From: Pyxidicoccus trucidator
Lineage (GTDB): Bacteria; Myxococcota; Myxococcia; Myxococcales; Myxococcaceae
DNA: 64,000 nucleotides
NCBI RefSeq assembly: GCF_010894435.1
Contig: NZ_JAAIXZ010000018.1
Location: 62,001 to 126,000 of the forward strand
Direction: 5' to 3'
In this document: one piece after another, positions 38,062 through 47,145 of the stretch
How positions within the stretch are numbered: the first letter of the stretch is position 1
How the letters are laid out: every line of letters starts with the position of its first letter
Position numbers and translations under genes: made by a program
The notes under the pieces: model-generated
Seen by the model: only the letters and a program-made list of their open reading frames with translations
Told to the model about the DNA's origin: nothing
Database searches by the model: none

Positions 38062-39774
38062 TCACGCGCCAGTGGCCGGTAGCGGCTCCGGCTGCCGGGG
38101 CAGCACGGCCTGGAACACCAGCCCCAGCACCACCACCAACGTGCACCCGATGACGTTGAACCACAGGTAGCCGATGTCGCTCATCAGGAAGAGGCCAATC
38201 ACCGTCGCCTGCGAGATGACGGCCGCGATGAAGACGGCATGCCCGCGCACGCGCTTGAAGAAGAAGGCCACCAGGAAGATGCCCAGCACCGTCCCGTAGA
38301 AGATGGACCCGAGGATGTTCACCGCCTGGATGAGGTTGTCGAGCAGCGACGCGAAGGTCGCGAAGCTCACGGCCACCAGTCCCCAGAACACGGTGAACAG
38401 CTTGGACGCCACCAGCACGTTCTGGTCCGACGCGTCCCGGCGGAAGACGCGCCGGTAGAAGTCCACCGTCGTCGTCGAGCCCAGGGCGTTCAGCTCACTG
38501 GCGATGGAGCTCATCGCCGCTGACAGGATGACGGCGATGAGGAGCCCGAACAGCCCGCTCGGCAGCCAGCGCTTCACGAAGGTGATGAAGATGTAGTCGG
38601 AGTCTTTGGTCTCCACGCCCGGCAGCGCGCGCGTCACCACGGCCTTGGCTTCCTTCCGGATGTCACCGGCCGCCTTCGCCGAGCCACGCAGCGACTCCCG
38701 CGCGGTGGACTCCGCCGAGGCATCTCCGGAGTCGACGGCAGCGAGGTAGCGCTCCACCTCCTCGCGCTTGCCCGTCTGCACCTGCTCCCACTTCGCCTCG
38801 AGCGCGGCGTACTCGCCCGCCTGCGCGGTGCCCTGCACGCGCGCGCGGAGCGGCTCGTTGAACAGCAGGGGCGGCGTGCTGAACTGGTAGAAGACGAAGA
38901 CGAGGATTCCGACGAACAGGATGAGGAACTGCATCGGAATCTTCAGCACGCCGTTGAAGAGCAGCCCCAGCCGGCTCTCGGTGATGGAGCGCCCCGTCAG
39001 GTAGCGGCCCACCTGCGACTGGTCCGTGCCGAAGTACGACAGCGACAGGAAGAGGCCCCCGGTGATGCCGGACCAGAAGTTGTACCGGTCCTGCACGTCC
39101 AGGTCGAAGCTCACCACGTTCATCCGGCCGAAGGCGCCCGCGACATCCACCGCCTTGCCGAACGAGATGTGCTCCGGCAGGCGCCACACGATGACGACGG
39201 CGGCCACCACCATGCCGCCCATCATCACTATCATCTGCTGCTTCTGCGTCTGGCTCACGGCCTTGGAGCCACCCGCCACCGTGTAGAGGATGACCACGGC
39301 GCCCATGACCACCACGGTGGGCTCCAGCGGCCAGCCGAGGATGGAGGAGAGGATGATGGCGGGTGCGTAGATGGTGATGCCGGCCGCCAGGCCGCGCTGG
39401 ATGAGGAACAGGAACGCGCCCAGCAGCCGCGTCTTCAGGTCGAAGCGTGACTCCAGGTACTCGTACGCGGTGATGACGTTCAGCCGGTAGTAGATGGGGA
39501 CGAAGACCGCGCTGATGATGATCATCGCGATGGGCAGTCCAAAGTAGAACTGCACGAAGCGCATCCCGTCCTCGTAGGCCTGCCCGGGGACGGAGAGGAA
39601 CGTAATCGCGCTGGCCTGCGTGGCCATGACGGACAGGCCGATGGTGGGCCACTTCAGCTCGCGGGCGCCCCGCATGTACTCCTCGGAGGACGCCGCCTTG
39701 CGGTTCTTCCAGATGCCCCAGCCGACGATGAACGCCGTCGTCCCGATGAGGACCAGCCAGTCGAGCAGTGTCAC
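38062..39774 (-). CDS. Sodium/solute symporter family transporter
   Basis: 570 residues from GTG 39774, whose GTGA overlaps the stop of the small upstream gene. It is a multi-helix inner-membrane protein: LLDWLVLIGTTAFIVGWGIW, LSVMATQASAITFLSVPGQA (the SSS sodium-site region), ITAYEYLESRFDLKTRLLGA, YFGTDQSQVGRYLTG and a late AAMSSIASELNALGSTTTVD, all typical of the sodium:solute symporter family. A long soluble loop of about 90 residues lies between two helices near 340-430 and is rich in Glu, Lys and Ala, an unusual insert. The solute is unknown. As it is coupled to a PIG-L deacetylase it may import a sugar-like or deacetylated product. Confidence 0.92.
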   Translation of the reverse strand: MTLLDWLVLIGTTAFIVGWGIWKNRKAASSEEYMRGARELKWPTIGLSVMATQASAITFLSVPGQAYEDGMRFVQFYFGLPIAMIIISAVFVPIYYRLNVITAYEYLESRFDLKTRLLGAFLFLIQRGLAAGITIYAPAIILSSILGWPLEPTVVVMGAVVILYTVAGGSKAVSQTQKQQMIVMMGGMVVAAVVIVWRLPEHISFGKAVDVAGAFGRMNVVSFDLDVQDRYNFWSGITGGLFLSLSYFGTDQSQVGRYLTGRSITESRLGLLFNGVLKIPMQFLILFVGILVFVFYQFSTPPLLFNEPLRARVQGTAQAGEYAALEAKWEQVQTGKREEVERYLAAVDSGDASAESTARESLRGSAKAAGDIRKEAKAVVTRALPGVETKDSDYIFITFVKRWLPSGLFGLLIAVILSAAMSSIASELNALGSTTTVDFYRRVFRRDASDQNVLVASKLFTVFWGLVAVSFATFASLLDNLIQAVNILGSIFYGTVLGIFLVAFFFKRVRGHAVFIAAVISQATVIGLFLMSDIGYLWFNVIGCTLVVVLGLVFQAVLPRQPEPLPATGA

Positions 39775-39935
39775 GAGTACGCCTTGGTGAGCGCCCAGAA
39801 CAGGGCAACGAACAGGACGAAGGTGCCGAGCACCACGAGGTAGATGTTGCGCCACGAGCCGAGCAGCGGCGGCGCGTCATCCATCTCGGGCCGGGGCGCG
39901 GGGGACTTCAGCGGAGGGGAACCGGGTGAGCTCAT
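39771..39935 (-). CDS. 54-residue single-pass membrane protein, candidate small subunit of the symporter
   Basis: A short gene between the PIG-L deacetylase and the symporter. It starts at ATG 39935, overlapping the upstream stop as ATGA, and ends at TGA 39773-39771, overlapping the symporter GTG. The product starts MSSPGSPPLKSPAPRPEMDD and then has one clear membrane helix (IYLVVLGTFVLFVALFWALT) ending KAYS. Third positions are almost all G or C. Both overlaps imply translational coupling. Other SSS transporters are known with small membrane partners encoded just upstream, so a subunit role is likely but inferred. An internal Met (residue 18) is an alternative start. Confidence 0.8.
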   Translation of the reverse strand: MSSPGSPPLKSPAPRPEMDDAPPLLGSWRNIYLVVLGTFVLFVALFWALTKAYS

Positions 39936-42418
39936 TGCGCGAGGATGTTCGCCAGGAGGCGGTAGGCGCCGGGAACGCCGGCGGGGAGCTGACGGAAGAA
40001 GGCCAGCCCCGTGTAGACGAAGGTGCCCTTGCCATGGCGGGTGACGAGCAGCCCTCCCTGGAGCGGCGCCTCCCCCGCGTCATTCATGGCGAACACGGGC
40101 CGGTAGTGCGGGTCCCACTTGGAGGCGAAGTAGAGGCCGCGCTCCTGCACCCAGCCCTCGAAGTCCGCTGCGGACAGCACGTTGGGGGCGCGCAGTAGCG
40201 GCTCGTTGGGAGTCATGGGCGTCATCGCCGCCGTCTCGTCCGTCACGCGCTCCCGGCCAATCTCCAGCGGGTACGGGCCGACGAAGGTGGTGAGCGGCCC
40301 CACGCGGCTGTTGGTGTTGTACTGGACCACCAGCCGGCCGCCGCCCTCCACGTACTTCAGCAGCCGCTCGCGGTGCACGGCCAGGCGCGGGTTGGCGTTG
40401 AAGGCGCGCACGCCCACGAGGATGGCGTCGAAGCGCTCCAGCTTCTCTCCCGCGAGGCGCTCCTCGGGGAGCACCGTCACCTCGTAGCCCACCGCCGCCA
40501 GGCTCTCCGCCACGCGGTCGCCCGGCCCGGGGATGTAGCCCAGGCGCTTCACCTTCGTGGCCAGCGTGAAGGGCACCAGCGTCGCCTCGGACGGCTGGCG
40601 CACCGCCTGCGGGGGGATGTGCTCGTAGGACACCGTCCGGACGCGCCACGACTCGGTGCGCCCGCCGCTCTCCACGATGGCGCGCAGGCGCCCCTTCCCC
40701 GTGGCCCCCTTCGGAGGCGTCACCTTGAAGACCACGGTCCGCTCGTCACCGCGCGCGGCGAGCTGGAACGGCGCTTCCGCGGGCTCCACCTTCCACCCCT
40801 CGGGCACCTCCAGCCGGACCTTGCCGCTGGCCTCCGCCCGGCCCGCGGCCAGGACCACGGGGACGGACTGCGCCGCGCCATTGGGGAACATCAGCACGTC
40901 GCGCCCCAGCGTCGCGGTGACGGCGGGGACGATTTCGAGGGCACGGTACAGCTCGCCGCGCACCGGGTCCGTCCACACGTAGACCACCGGCCGCGTCACG
41001 CTGAAGCGCCGGCCGCTCGCCTCGTAGACGAACGTCACCGACAGGGCGGGCTCGCCCTCGGGCCGGCCGGTGAGCGCGCGGTCCGCGCCCTCCAGCGTGT
41101 AGAGGCCGCCCGTGACGGGCTTGCGCAGCCAGTACGGCGTGGAGATGACCGCGTCCTGCGGGAGGGCCAGCTTCCGGTTGAGCTTGAACGGCGCGTGTCC
41201 GGCCAGCTCCGTGCTGGCGGCCACGGACTCACCGCCCGGCAGCGTCACGCTCACCAACCGGAGCGCGGCGGGCGAGCGGTTCAGCGCCATCAGGTTCAGC
41301 TCCAGTTGCGTGCCCGGCACGGCCGTGGGCTCCGTCGCGCGAGCCTCCAGGAACAGGCCCGAGCACGCGGCCACGAGCGCCTCCGTCTCCCGCAGCTTGA
41401 GCGCCTTCCACGGGTTGTCTTCCGGCAGGGCGGACAGCGCCTCGTGGACGCGGACGAGCGCGGGCACGCTGCGGTGGGGCGCGCGTGCGTCAAAGCCCTT
41501 CTGCGCCTCGTCCACCGCGCGGGCCACGGCCTCCGTGCCGCCCCAGCGCTTCCACGTGAGGTCCAGCCCCTCGAATACGTCGCCCTTCGGGCGCGTCCCG
41601 GCCAGCGGCGTGAAGTACTCCAGCAGCGGTCCGCGCTCGGCCGGCACGCCGAAGCCCTGGCTCTTGTGCTGGCTGCGGCTCTCCGCCGAAATCTCCCCCC
41701 AGGAGCGCCCGAGCAGCGCGTCATACCCGCCCACGTCCACCTTCAGGAAGGCGGACATGTCCGCGTCGGGCTTCAGGTTCCAGGTGGCGGCGTTGTTCAG
41801 CAGCCGGTCCGCCTTCCAGGGCTTCACCTCCGAGAGCTGCTCGGGGAAGCGCTTCGGGTCGGCGGCGGCGGTGAAGGCCTCCTCGGCGAGGAGCGCGGAC
41901 GCGGTGTGGTGGCCGTGGTTCGGCGGCCTCGTGGTGAAGCGGGTGACGATGACGTCCGGCCGGAAGCGGCGGATGGCGAGCACCACGTCCGCGAGCACCG
42001 CGTCATGGCCCCAGATGCGCAGCGCCTCGTCGGCGCTCTTCGTGTAGCCGAAGTCCCGAGCCCGGGTGAAGAGCTGCTCGGCCCCGTCCACGCGCCGCGC
42101 CGCGAGCAGCTCATACGTGCGGATGAGCCCGAGCAACTCGTCCTGCTCGGTGCCGATGAGGTTCTGTCCGCCGTCGCCGCGGGTGATGGAGAGGTAGCCC
42201 GCGCGCAGGCCGCGCTCGCCCACGAGCCACGCCAGGAAGCGCGTGTTCTCGTCATCGGGGTGGGCGGCCACGTAGAGCACGCTGCCCGTCACCCCGAGCC
42301 GCCGCAGGCCGGCCGCGATTTCCCCCGCGTGGGGTTGGCGGGGGGCCTGTGCGAAAGCCGTCGACCCGACTCCGAGACTCATGAGCAGCGCCATTCCAAA
42401 ATTGAGCAGGTTCCGCAT
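39932..42418 (-). CDS. Secreted PIG-L family deacetylase with large C-terminal region
   Basis: 828 residues with a signal peptide (LLNFGMALLMSLGVGSTAFA). The PIG-L/LmbE zinc deacetylase domain lies at about 40-230: AAHPDDE for the first metal ligands, RGDGGQN, and the HGHH segment (NHGHHTASALLAEE). These enzymes remove acetyl groups from GlcNAc-type sugars. The remaining 550 residues contain beta-sandwich segments (TPPKGATGKGRLRAIVESG) and end in a Rossmann/GATase-like part (FDAILVGVRAFNANPRL, YVEGGGRLVVQYNTN). The final part resembles ThuA-like domains. It is probably periplasmic or exported. Its stop overlaps the 54-residue gene, and the next gene codes for a symporter, suggesting uptake of the product. 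The bshB1 deacetylase across the divergent promoter is a different, cytosolic PIG-L enzyme. Confidence 0.9.
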   Translation of the reverse strand: MRNLLNFGMALLMSLGVGSTAFAQAPRQPHAGEIAAGLRRLGVTGSVLYVAAHPDDENTRFLAWLVGERGLRAGYLSITRGDGGQNLIGTEQDELLGLIRTYELLAARRVDGAEQLFTRARDFGYTKSADEALRIWGHDAVLADVVLAIRRFRPDVIVTRFTTRPPNHGHHTASALLAEEAFTAAADPKRFPEQLSEVKPWKADRLLNNAATWNLKPDADMSAFLKVDVGGYDALLGRSWGEISAESRSQHKSQGFGVPAERGPLLEYFTPLAGTRPKGDVFEGLDLTWKRWGGTEAVARAVDEAQKGFDARAPHRSVPALVRVHEALSALPEDNPWKALKLRETEALVAACSGLFLEARATEPTAVPGTQLELNLMALNRSPAALRLVSVTLPGGESVAASTELAGHAPFKLNRKLALPQDAVISTPYWLRKPVTGGLYTLEGADRALTGRPEGEPALSVTFVYEASGRRFSVTRPVVYVWTDPVRGELYRALEIVPAVTATLGRDVLMFPNGAAQSVPVVLAAGRAEASGKVRLEVPEGWKVEPAEAPFQLAARGDERTVVFKVTPPKGATGKGRLRAIVESGGRTESWRVRTVSYEHIPPQAVRQPSEATLVPFTLATKVKRLGYIPGPGDRVAESLAAVGYEVTVLPEERLAGEKLERFDAILVGVRAFNANPRLAVHRERLLKYVEGGGRLVVQYNTNSRVGPLTTFVGPYPLEIGRERVTDETAAMTPMTPNEPLLRAPNVLSAADFEGWVQERGLYFASKWDPHYRPVFAMNDAGEAPLQGGLLVTRHGKGTFVYTGLAFFRQLPAGVPGAYRLLANILAQ

Positions 42419-42560
42419 CCGGGCGGACCCTATAACAAGGCCTCCGTGCTCGCGCGCGCTGCATTCAAACGCGATGACGCGCTTGGCCAGGGAATAAGGA
42501 CCGCGCGTGAATGTCCCTTCGCGTGCCCATCCACACCGGACCTGTTATCAACCCCGCCCC

Positions 42561-44186
42561 GTGACGTCCTCGTTCTCTGCCGCGTGGCTCCGCGGAGATG
42601 CGCGCGCGCTCTCCATCCTTCCTGACCGCTACCGCCACCCGGCCGCCCGCGCCGAGGCCGTGGCCGACGCCGCGTCGCGCACCGTGCTACCGGCGCTGCT
42701 CGACGTGCTCGTGGCCCGCAACGCGCGACTCGCGCCGAGTCCCGCTCGCGAGCGCAATCTGGACTTGCTCTCCAGACCCGGCACCGTGGCCGTCGTCACG
42801 GGGCAGCAGATGGGCCTGTTCCTCGGCCCGCTCTTCACCATCTACAAGGCCGCCGCCGCCATCCGCGCGGCCCGTGCGCTAACGGAGGAGACGGGCCGGC
42901 CCTGTGTCCCCGTCTTCTGGCTCCAGACGGAGGACCACGACCTGCCGGAGGTCGACCACTGCTTCATCCCGCGCCACACCGGCGGTCCCCTGAAGGTGGC
43001 GCTGGATTTGCCCGACGCGGCCGCCTCCCGGGCGCCCATCGCCCACCGCCGCCTCGGCTCGAGCGTCACCGCCGCCCTCGCCACGCTGCGCGCCGAGCTG
43101 GGCGCGGAGCCGCACGCAGCCGAGCACCTGGCCCTGCTGGAGCGCGCCTACCGCCCCGAGGCAACACTGGCGGAGGCGTTCACCGAGGTCCTCTCGGCCG
43201 TGTTCGCCGAGGAAGGGCTGGTGTTCCTCGACCCTCGTGACGCACGCCTCGCGCCGCTCGCCGCGCCCGTGCACCGCCGCGCCATCCAGGAGGCGGCAGC
43301 CATCTCCACCGCGCTCGCGGGCCGGGTTCAAGCGCTCTCCGACGCCGACTTCGCCGTCCAGGTCCACATCCGTCCCGGCTCGCCGCTCGGCTTCTTCTCA
43401 CCAGACGGCGTCGAGGGCCCGCGCTACCGCCTGGACCCCTCCAGCCCCGGGACGTGGAGCCTCGTCGGCCACCCGGAGGGGCGCTCCGTCACGACGGCCG
43501 AGCTGCTCGGCTGGCTGGAGCGCGAGCCGCTCCGCTTCACCACCTCCGCCCTGCTGCGGCCCCTCCTGCAGGACACGTGGCTTCCCACGGCGGCCTACGT
43601 CGGCGGCCCCGGGGAGCTCGCCTACTTCGCGCAGCTCGCCCCGCTCTACGAGCAGGCGGGCCTGCCCATGCCGCTCGTCGTGCCACGCGCCCGGTTCCGG
43701 GTGCTGGATGACCGGGCCCGCAGGTGGCTCGGCAAGCTGGGCCTCCAGCCCGACGAGCTGAACACGCCGCGCGACGAGCTGCTCACCCGGCTGGCCGCCC
43801 GTGATGCCACCCAGCCCATGGAGCCTCCCGAAGCCCTGGAGGCCCGCCTCTTCGGCCACTTCGCTGCGGAGCTGGACCGACTGAATGACTCGCTGCTCCA
43901 GCTCGACCCGATGCTCCAGGATGCGCTCGAGCGCACCCGGGGCACCGTCCGCGTCGCCGTGTCCCGCCTCACGGGGCGGTATGGCCGCGCGCTCGTCCGG
44001 CGCGACGGCGTGACGGCGGAGCGGGTGGACCGCCTGCGCACGTACCTCACCCCGAATGACGAACCCCAGGAGCGGGTCCTCGGGCTGCCCTACTTCGCCA
44101 GCCGCCTCGGGACGCGCGCCTTCACGCAGCGGGTGCTCGACACCTGCGTCCCCTTCTCCGGCGCGCTCCAGGACCTGACGCCATGA
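42561..44186 (+). CDS. bshC: Bacillithiol biosynthesis cysteine-adding enzyme BshC
   Basis: 541 residues from GTG 42561. An upstream GTG at 42507 has a better ribosome site (AAGGA) but adds codons with poor third-position GC. BshC joins Cys to GlcN-malate, the last step of bacillithiol synthesis in the cytosol. Family segments seen are AVVTGQQMGLFLGPLFTIYK, VPVFWLQTEDHDLPEVDH (residues of the nucleotide-like pocket), AYVGGPGELAYFAQLAPLYE and a helical C-terminal coiled coil. The stop overlaps bshB1 by 4 bases. With bshB1 and bshA it makes up the complete pathway in one operon, which shares a short divergent promoter region with the PIG-L gene. Confidence 0.95.
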   Translation: MTSSFSAAWLRGDARALSILPDRYRHPAARAEAVADAASRTVLPALLDVLVARNARLAPSPARERNLDLLSRPGTVAVVTGQQMGLFLGPLFTIYKAAAAIRAARALTEETGRPCVPVFWLQTEDHDLPEVDHCFIPRHTGGPLKVALDLPDAAASRAPIAHRRLGSSVTAALATLRAELGAEPHAAEHLALLERAYRPEATLAEAFTEVLSAVFAEEGLVFLDPRDARLAPLAAPVHRRAIQEAAAISTALAGRVQALSDADFAVQVHIRPGSPLGFFSPDGVEGPRYRLDPSSPGTWSLVGHPEGRSVTTAELLGWLEREPLRFTTSALLRPLLQDTWLPTAAYVGGPGELAYFAQLAPLYEQAGLPMPLVVPRARFRVLDDRARRWLGKLGLQPDELNTPRDELLTRLAARDATQPMEPPEALEARLFGHFAAELDRLNDSLLQLDPMLQDALERTRGTVRVAVSRLTGRYGRALVRRDGVTAERVDRLRTYLTPNDEPQERVLGLPYFASRLGTRAFTQRVLDTCVPFSGALQDLTP

Positions 44187-44980
44187 GCGAGTCCTACGGC
44201 CTCGACGTCCTCGCCTTCGGCCCGCACCCCGACGACGTGGAGCTGTTCTGCGGCGGGCTCCTCGCGCGCATGGCGGGCCAGGGCTACCGCACCGGAATCG
44301 TGGACCTGACGCGCGGCGAGAAGAGCTCGCGCGGCACCCCGGAGACGCGGGCCCAGGAGACGGAAGCCGCCTCCCAGGCGCTGGGCCTGTCCCTGCGGGA
44401 GAACCTCGGCCTGCCCGACGGCTGGCTCAGCCCGTGGGCCGGCTTCGACGCGCCCGAGACGGAGCGCGCGCGCACCTCCGCCGTGGCCCGCGTGGTGGAG
44501 GTGCTCCGCCGCCTTCGTCCAGAGCTGGTCGTCGTCCCGTGGGAAGAGGAGCGCCACCCGGACCACGAGGCCGCCAGCGCGCTGGTGACACGCGCGCTGT
44601 TCTTCGCCGGAGTCCGCAAGTTCGAGGCGGAGCCGCCTGGAGCGCCCTTCACTCCGAGGCAGGTGCTCTACTACCCGCTGCGCCACCTCGCCGAGCCGAG
44701 CTTCGTCGTGGACGTGTCCTCGGTGTACGAGCGGAAGCGCGCGGCGGTGCGCTGCTACGCAAGCCAGGTGCAGCCCCGGCCGGACGCGCCACCCACGCTG
44801 GTGGGCTCCCCCTTGTCCCTCTCCTCGCTGGAGGCCCGGGACGCCTTCTACGGTGCGCAGGTGGGCGTGGCCCACGGCGAGCCTTATGTTGTCCGCGAGA
44901 CGCTGGGGCTGGCGGACCCGGTGGACCACTTCCGCCGGAATAGCTTCGCGAAGCCCCTGTTCTTTCCCCATCGCCGATGA
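44183..44980 (+). CDS. bshB1: Bacillithiol biosynthesis deacetylase BshB1
   Basis: 265 residues; ATG overlaps the bshC stop (ATGA). It is a PIG-L-fold zinc enzyme that removes the acetyl group from GlcNAc-malate. Motifs are AFGPHPDDVELFCGG (metal ligands), DLTRGEKSSRGTPETR, RHPDHEAASAL (His ligand) and FYPLR-type VLYYPLRHLAEPSFVVD near the end. There is no signal peptide, so it is cytosolic. The length matches the family. It is coupled by 4-base overlaps on both sides, which points to equal expression of the three enzymes. Confidence 0.95.
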   Translation: MSESYGLDVLAFGPHPDDVELFCGGLLARMAGQGYRTGIVDLTRGEKSSRGTPETRAQETEAASQALGLSLRENLGLPDGWLSPWAGFDAPETERARTSAVARVVEVLRRLRPELVVVPWEEERHPDHEAASALVTRALFFAGVRKFEAEPPGAPFTPRQVLYYPLRHLAEPSFVVDVSSVYERKRAAVRCYASQVQPRPDAPPTLVGSPLSLSSLEARDAFYGAQVGVAHGEPYVVRETLGLADPVDHFRRNSFAKPLFFPHRR

Positions 44981-46140
44981 CCGAGCCGCTCAACATCGCC
45001 ATCACCTGCTTCCCCACCTTCGGTGGCAGCGGCATGGTCGCCACCGAGATTGGTCTGGCCATGGCGGACCGCGGGCACCGCGTCCACTTCATCGCCAAGG
45101 ACCTGCCGGTGCGGCTGCACGGCATCAGCCGCAAGGTCTTCTTCCACGAGGTGACGGAGAGCGACTACCCGGCGCTCCAGCACTCCAGCACCTACCCCAT
45201 CGCCCTGGCCTCCAAGATGATTGAGGTGGCCAGCTACGAGCGCCTGGACGTGCTGCACGTCCACTACGCGGTGCCCCACGCCACGGCCGCGTGGATGGCG
45301 CGCGAGGTGCTGGGGGACAAGGCGCCGCGAATCGTGACGACGCTGCACGGGACGGACACCACGCTGGTGGGCATCGACCCCAGCTACCTGCCGATTACGC
45401 GCTTCTCCATCCTGCGCAGCGACGCGGTGACGACGCCGTCCGACTTCCTCCGGCGCGCCACCTGGAAGGGCTTTGGCATTCCCGAGAGCTTCCCCATCGA
45501 CGTCGTCTTCAACTTCGTGGACACGCAGCGCTACGCGCCCAACCGGGACCGCGCCTGCCTGCGCACGCTCTTCCCGGACCTGCGCGAGCCGGAGCCGGTG
45601 CTCATCCACGTCTCCAACTTCCGCGCGGTGAAGCGCATCACCGACGTGGTGGGCATCTTCACGGAGGTCCACCGCCAGCGACCCTGCCGGCTGGTGATGA
45701 TTGGCGACGGCCCCGAGCGCTCCCCCGCCGAGCGCAAGCTCCGCGAGCTGGGCCTGGAGCACCGCGTCGCCTTCCTGGGCAAGCAGGACCGCTTCGAGGA
45801 ACTGCTCGCCGCGGCGGACGTCTTCCTCCTCCCCAGCGAGCAGGAGAGCTTCGGCCTCGCCGCGCTGGAGGCGCTGAGCTGCGGCATCCCCGTGGTGGCG
45901 AGCGACATCGGCGGCATCCCCGAACTGGTCTCCCAGGGGGAGACGGGCTTCCTCGCGCCGGTGGGGAACATCGCCGCCATGGCCGGGCACGTGCTCACCC
46001 TGGTCCAGGACCCGGCCCGCTGGAAGGCCTTCTCACGCCGCGCGCGGGAGCAGGTGCTGGAGCGCTTCCAGCTCGGACCCGCCATCGACCGCTACGAGGC
46101 GCTCTACCGCCGGCTCGCGAAGGGGGCCCCTCAACGTTGA
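44977..46140 (+). CDS. bshA: N-acetyl-alpha-D-glucosaminyl L-malate synthase BshA
   Basis: 387 residues; ATG overlaps the bshB1 stop. It is a GT4 glycosyltransferase that transfers GlcNAc from UDP-GlcNAc to L-malate, the first step in making bacillithiol. Family segments are NIAITCFPTFGGSGMVATEI, DVLHVHYAVPHATAAWMA, VTTLHGTDTTLVG, ISNFR-like VSNFRAVKRITDVV and LLPSEQESFGLAALEAL (the EX7E donor-site motif). It is cytosolic. It is last in the operon, its stop lies inside a perfect 20-base palindrome, and it converges on the DUF2911 gene. Confidence 0.96.
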   Translation: MTEPLNIAITCFPTFGGSGMVATEIGLAMADRGHRVHFIAKDLPVRLHGISRKVFFHEVTESDYPALQHSSTYPIALASKMIEVASYERLDVLHVHYAVPHATAAWMAREVLGDKAPRIVTTLHGTDTTLVGIDPSYLPITRFSILRSDAVTTPSDFLRRATWKGFGIPESFPIDVVFNFVDTQRYAPNRDRACLRTLFPDLREPEPVLIHVSNFRAVKRITDVVGIFTEVHRQRPCRLVMIGDGPERSPAERKLRELGLEHRVAFLGKQDRFEELLAAADVFLLPSEQESFGLAALEALSCGIPVVASDIGGIPELVSQGETGFLAPVGNIAAMAGHVLTLVQDPARWKAFSRRAREQVLERFQLGPAIDRYEALYRRLAKGAPQR

Positions 46141-46145
46141 GGGGC
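46126..46145. terminator. 20-base perfect palindrome at the bshA stop, likely bidirectional terminator
   Basis: GCCCCTCA-ACGT-TGAGGGGC overlaps the last codons of bshA. It lies 32 bases past the stop of the convergent DUF2911 gene. It can fold identically in both transcripts. Confidence 0.6.
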
Positions 46146-46177
46146 TCCCGAGCACTCGCGGCTTCGCGGCGCGACGA

Positions 46178-47023
46178 CTACTTGTTCTTCCAGTCCGCCA
46201 GGGCCTTGGAGACCTGGTCGCGGAAGAAGAAGTTCTTGTCCTTGTTGCCCAGGTCCCACGCAATCTGCGCGGCCTTGCGGGCCTCCGCGTAGTTGCCCAT
46301 GCGCGCCAGGATGTCGGCGCGAATCCACTGGTTGAACCAGTTGGACTGGGTGGCGACGGACGCATCCGCCTCCTTCAGCGCGGCGGGGAGGTCTTTGGTG
46401 GCGTCGGCCAGGTAGCGGGCCGCGTTGGCGTGCATGCCCGCGGTGCGCTCCTGCATCTGCTGGATGCTCGCCTTCGCCTGCGCGGCGGTGTCCACCTTGA
46501 TGGGCACGGACACGCGCAGCTTCTCCCACTCCAGGTCGAGCGACGTCGAGTCGTCGGTGGTGTTGGAGAAGAGGAACGTCAGCCGCTCGCGGTTGGGAAT
46601 CTCGGTGGTGGTGGCGGTGGCGGTGGCCACGTCATTGGCGGCGGCGTACGGGGCGGGAGTCGCCCACAGCCCCAGCTCCTTGTTCAGCATCACCTTCCAG
46701 CCCTTCTGCGAAGGAACGCTGACGATGGAGTAGGTGCCGGCGGGGACGGGCTTGCCACCGAAGGTGACATCGCGGCTGAAGGTAATCTTCGTGGCCGCGT
46801 TGGCGCCCGTGCGCCACACCTTGTCGAAGGGGACCAGGTCCCCCCAGATCTTCCGGCCCTTCACGGCGGGGCTGGAGTACTCGATGGAAATCTCGGTAAC
46901 GCCCACGTCCTGCGCCACCTTGGCGGCAGGGCTGGCGGCGGGGAGCTTGAGCTGGGCCGCCGCGGGCGTGGCCACCAGGGCCACGAGCGCGGACAGCAGA
47001 CATCCGAGGGCAACGTTCTTCAT
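46178..47023 (-). CDS. DUF2911 family secreted protein
   Basis: 281 residues from ATG 47023, with GAGG close before it; an upstream TTG (47047) is less likely because MKNVALGCLLSALVALVATPAAA is a proper signal peptide. The DUF2911 core (about 30-175) contains VTEISIEYSSPAVKGRKIWG, VPFDKVWRTGANAATKITFS, GGKPVPAGTYSI and a WEKLRVSVPI strand. Such domains are beta-rich envelope proteins of unknown role. The last 90 residues form helices resembling a TPR-like pair (WIRADILARMGNYAEARKAA). No lipobox is seen (the Cys is within the hydrophobic stretch, not at the cleavage site). Confidence 0.9.
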   Translation of the reverse strand: MKNVALGCLLSALVALVATPAAAQLKLPAASPAAKVAQDVGVTEISIEYSSPAVKGRKIWGDLVPFDKVWRTGANAATKITFSRDVTFGGKPVPAGTYSIVSVPSQKGWKVMLNKELGLWATPAPYAAANDVATATATTTEIPNRERLTFLFSNTTDDSTSLDLEWEKLRVSVPIKVDTAAQAKASIQQMQERTAGMHANAARYLADATKDLPAALKEADASVATQSNWFNQWIRADILARMGNYAEARKAAQIAWDLGNKDKNFFFRDQVSKALADWKNK

Positions 47024-47145
47024 CGTCCTCACTTCATCCTTTCTCAACCGGGTCGGTTGAAGAGCCGGCGGAGTGTATAGACGAGTCGTTGCCCCACCAC
47101 ACCTTTCACTTCGGCCCGCACCGCGTCATGGCACGGGCCGGTGCG

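Noticed and set aside
42507..42560. Upstream GTG start for bshC
   Set aside because: It has a good ribosome site but the 18 added codons have low third-position GC, and BshC family similarity begins after 42561. It is kept only as an alternative.
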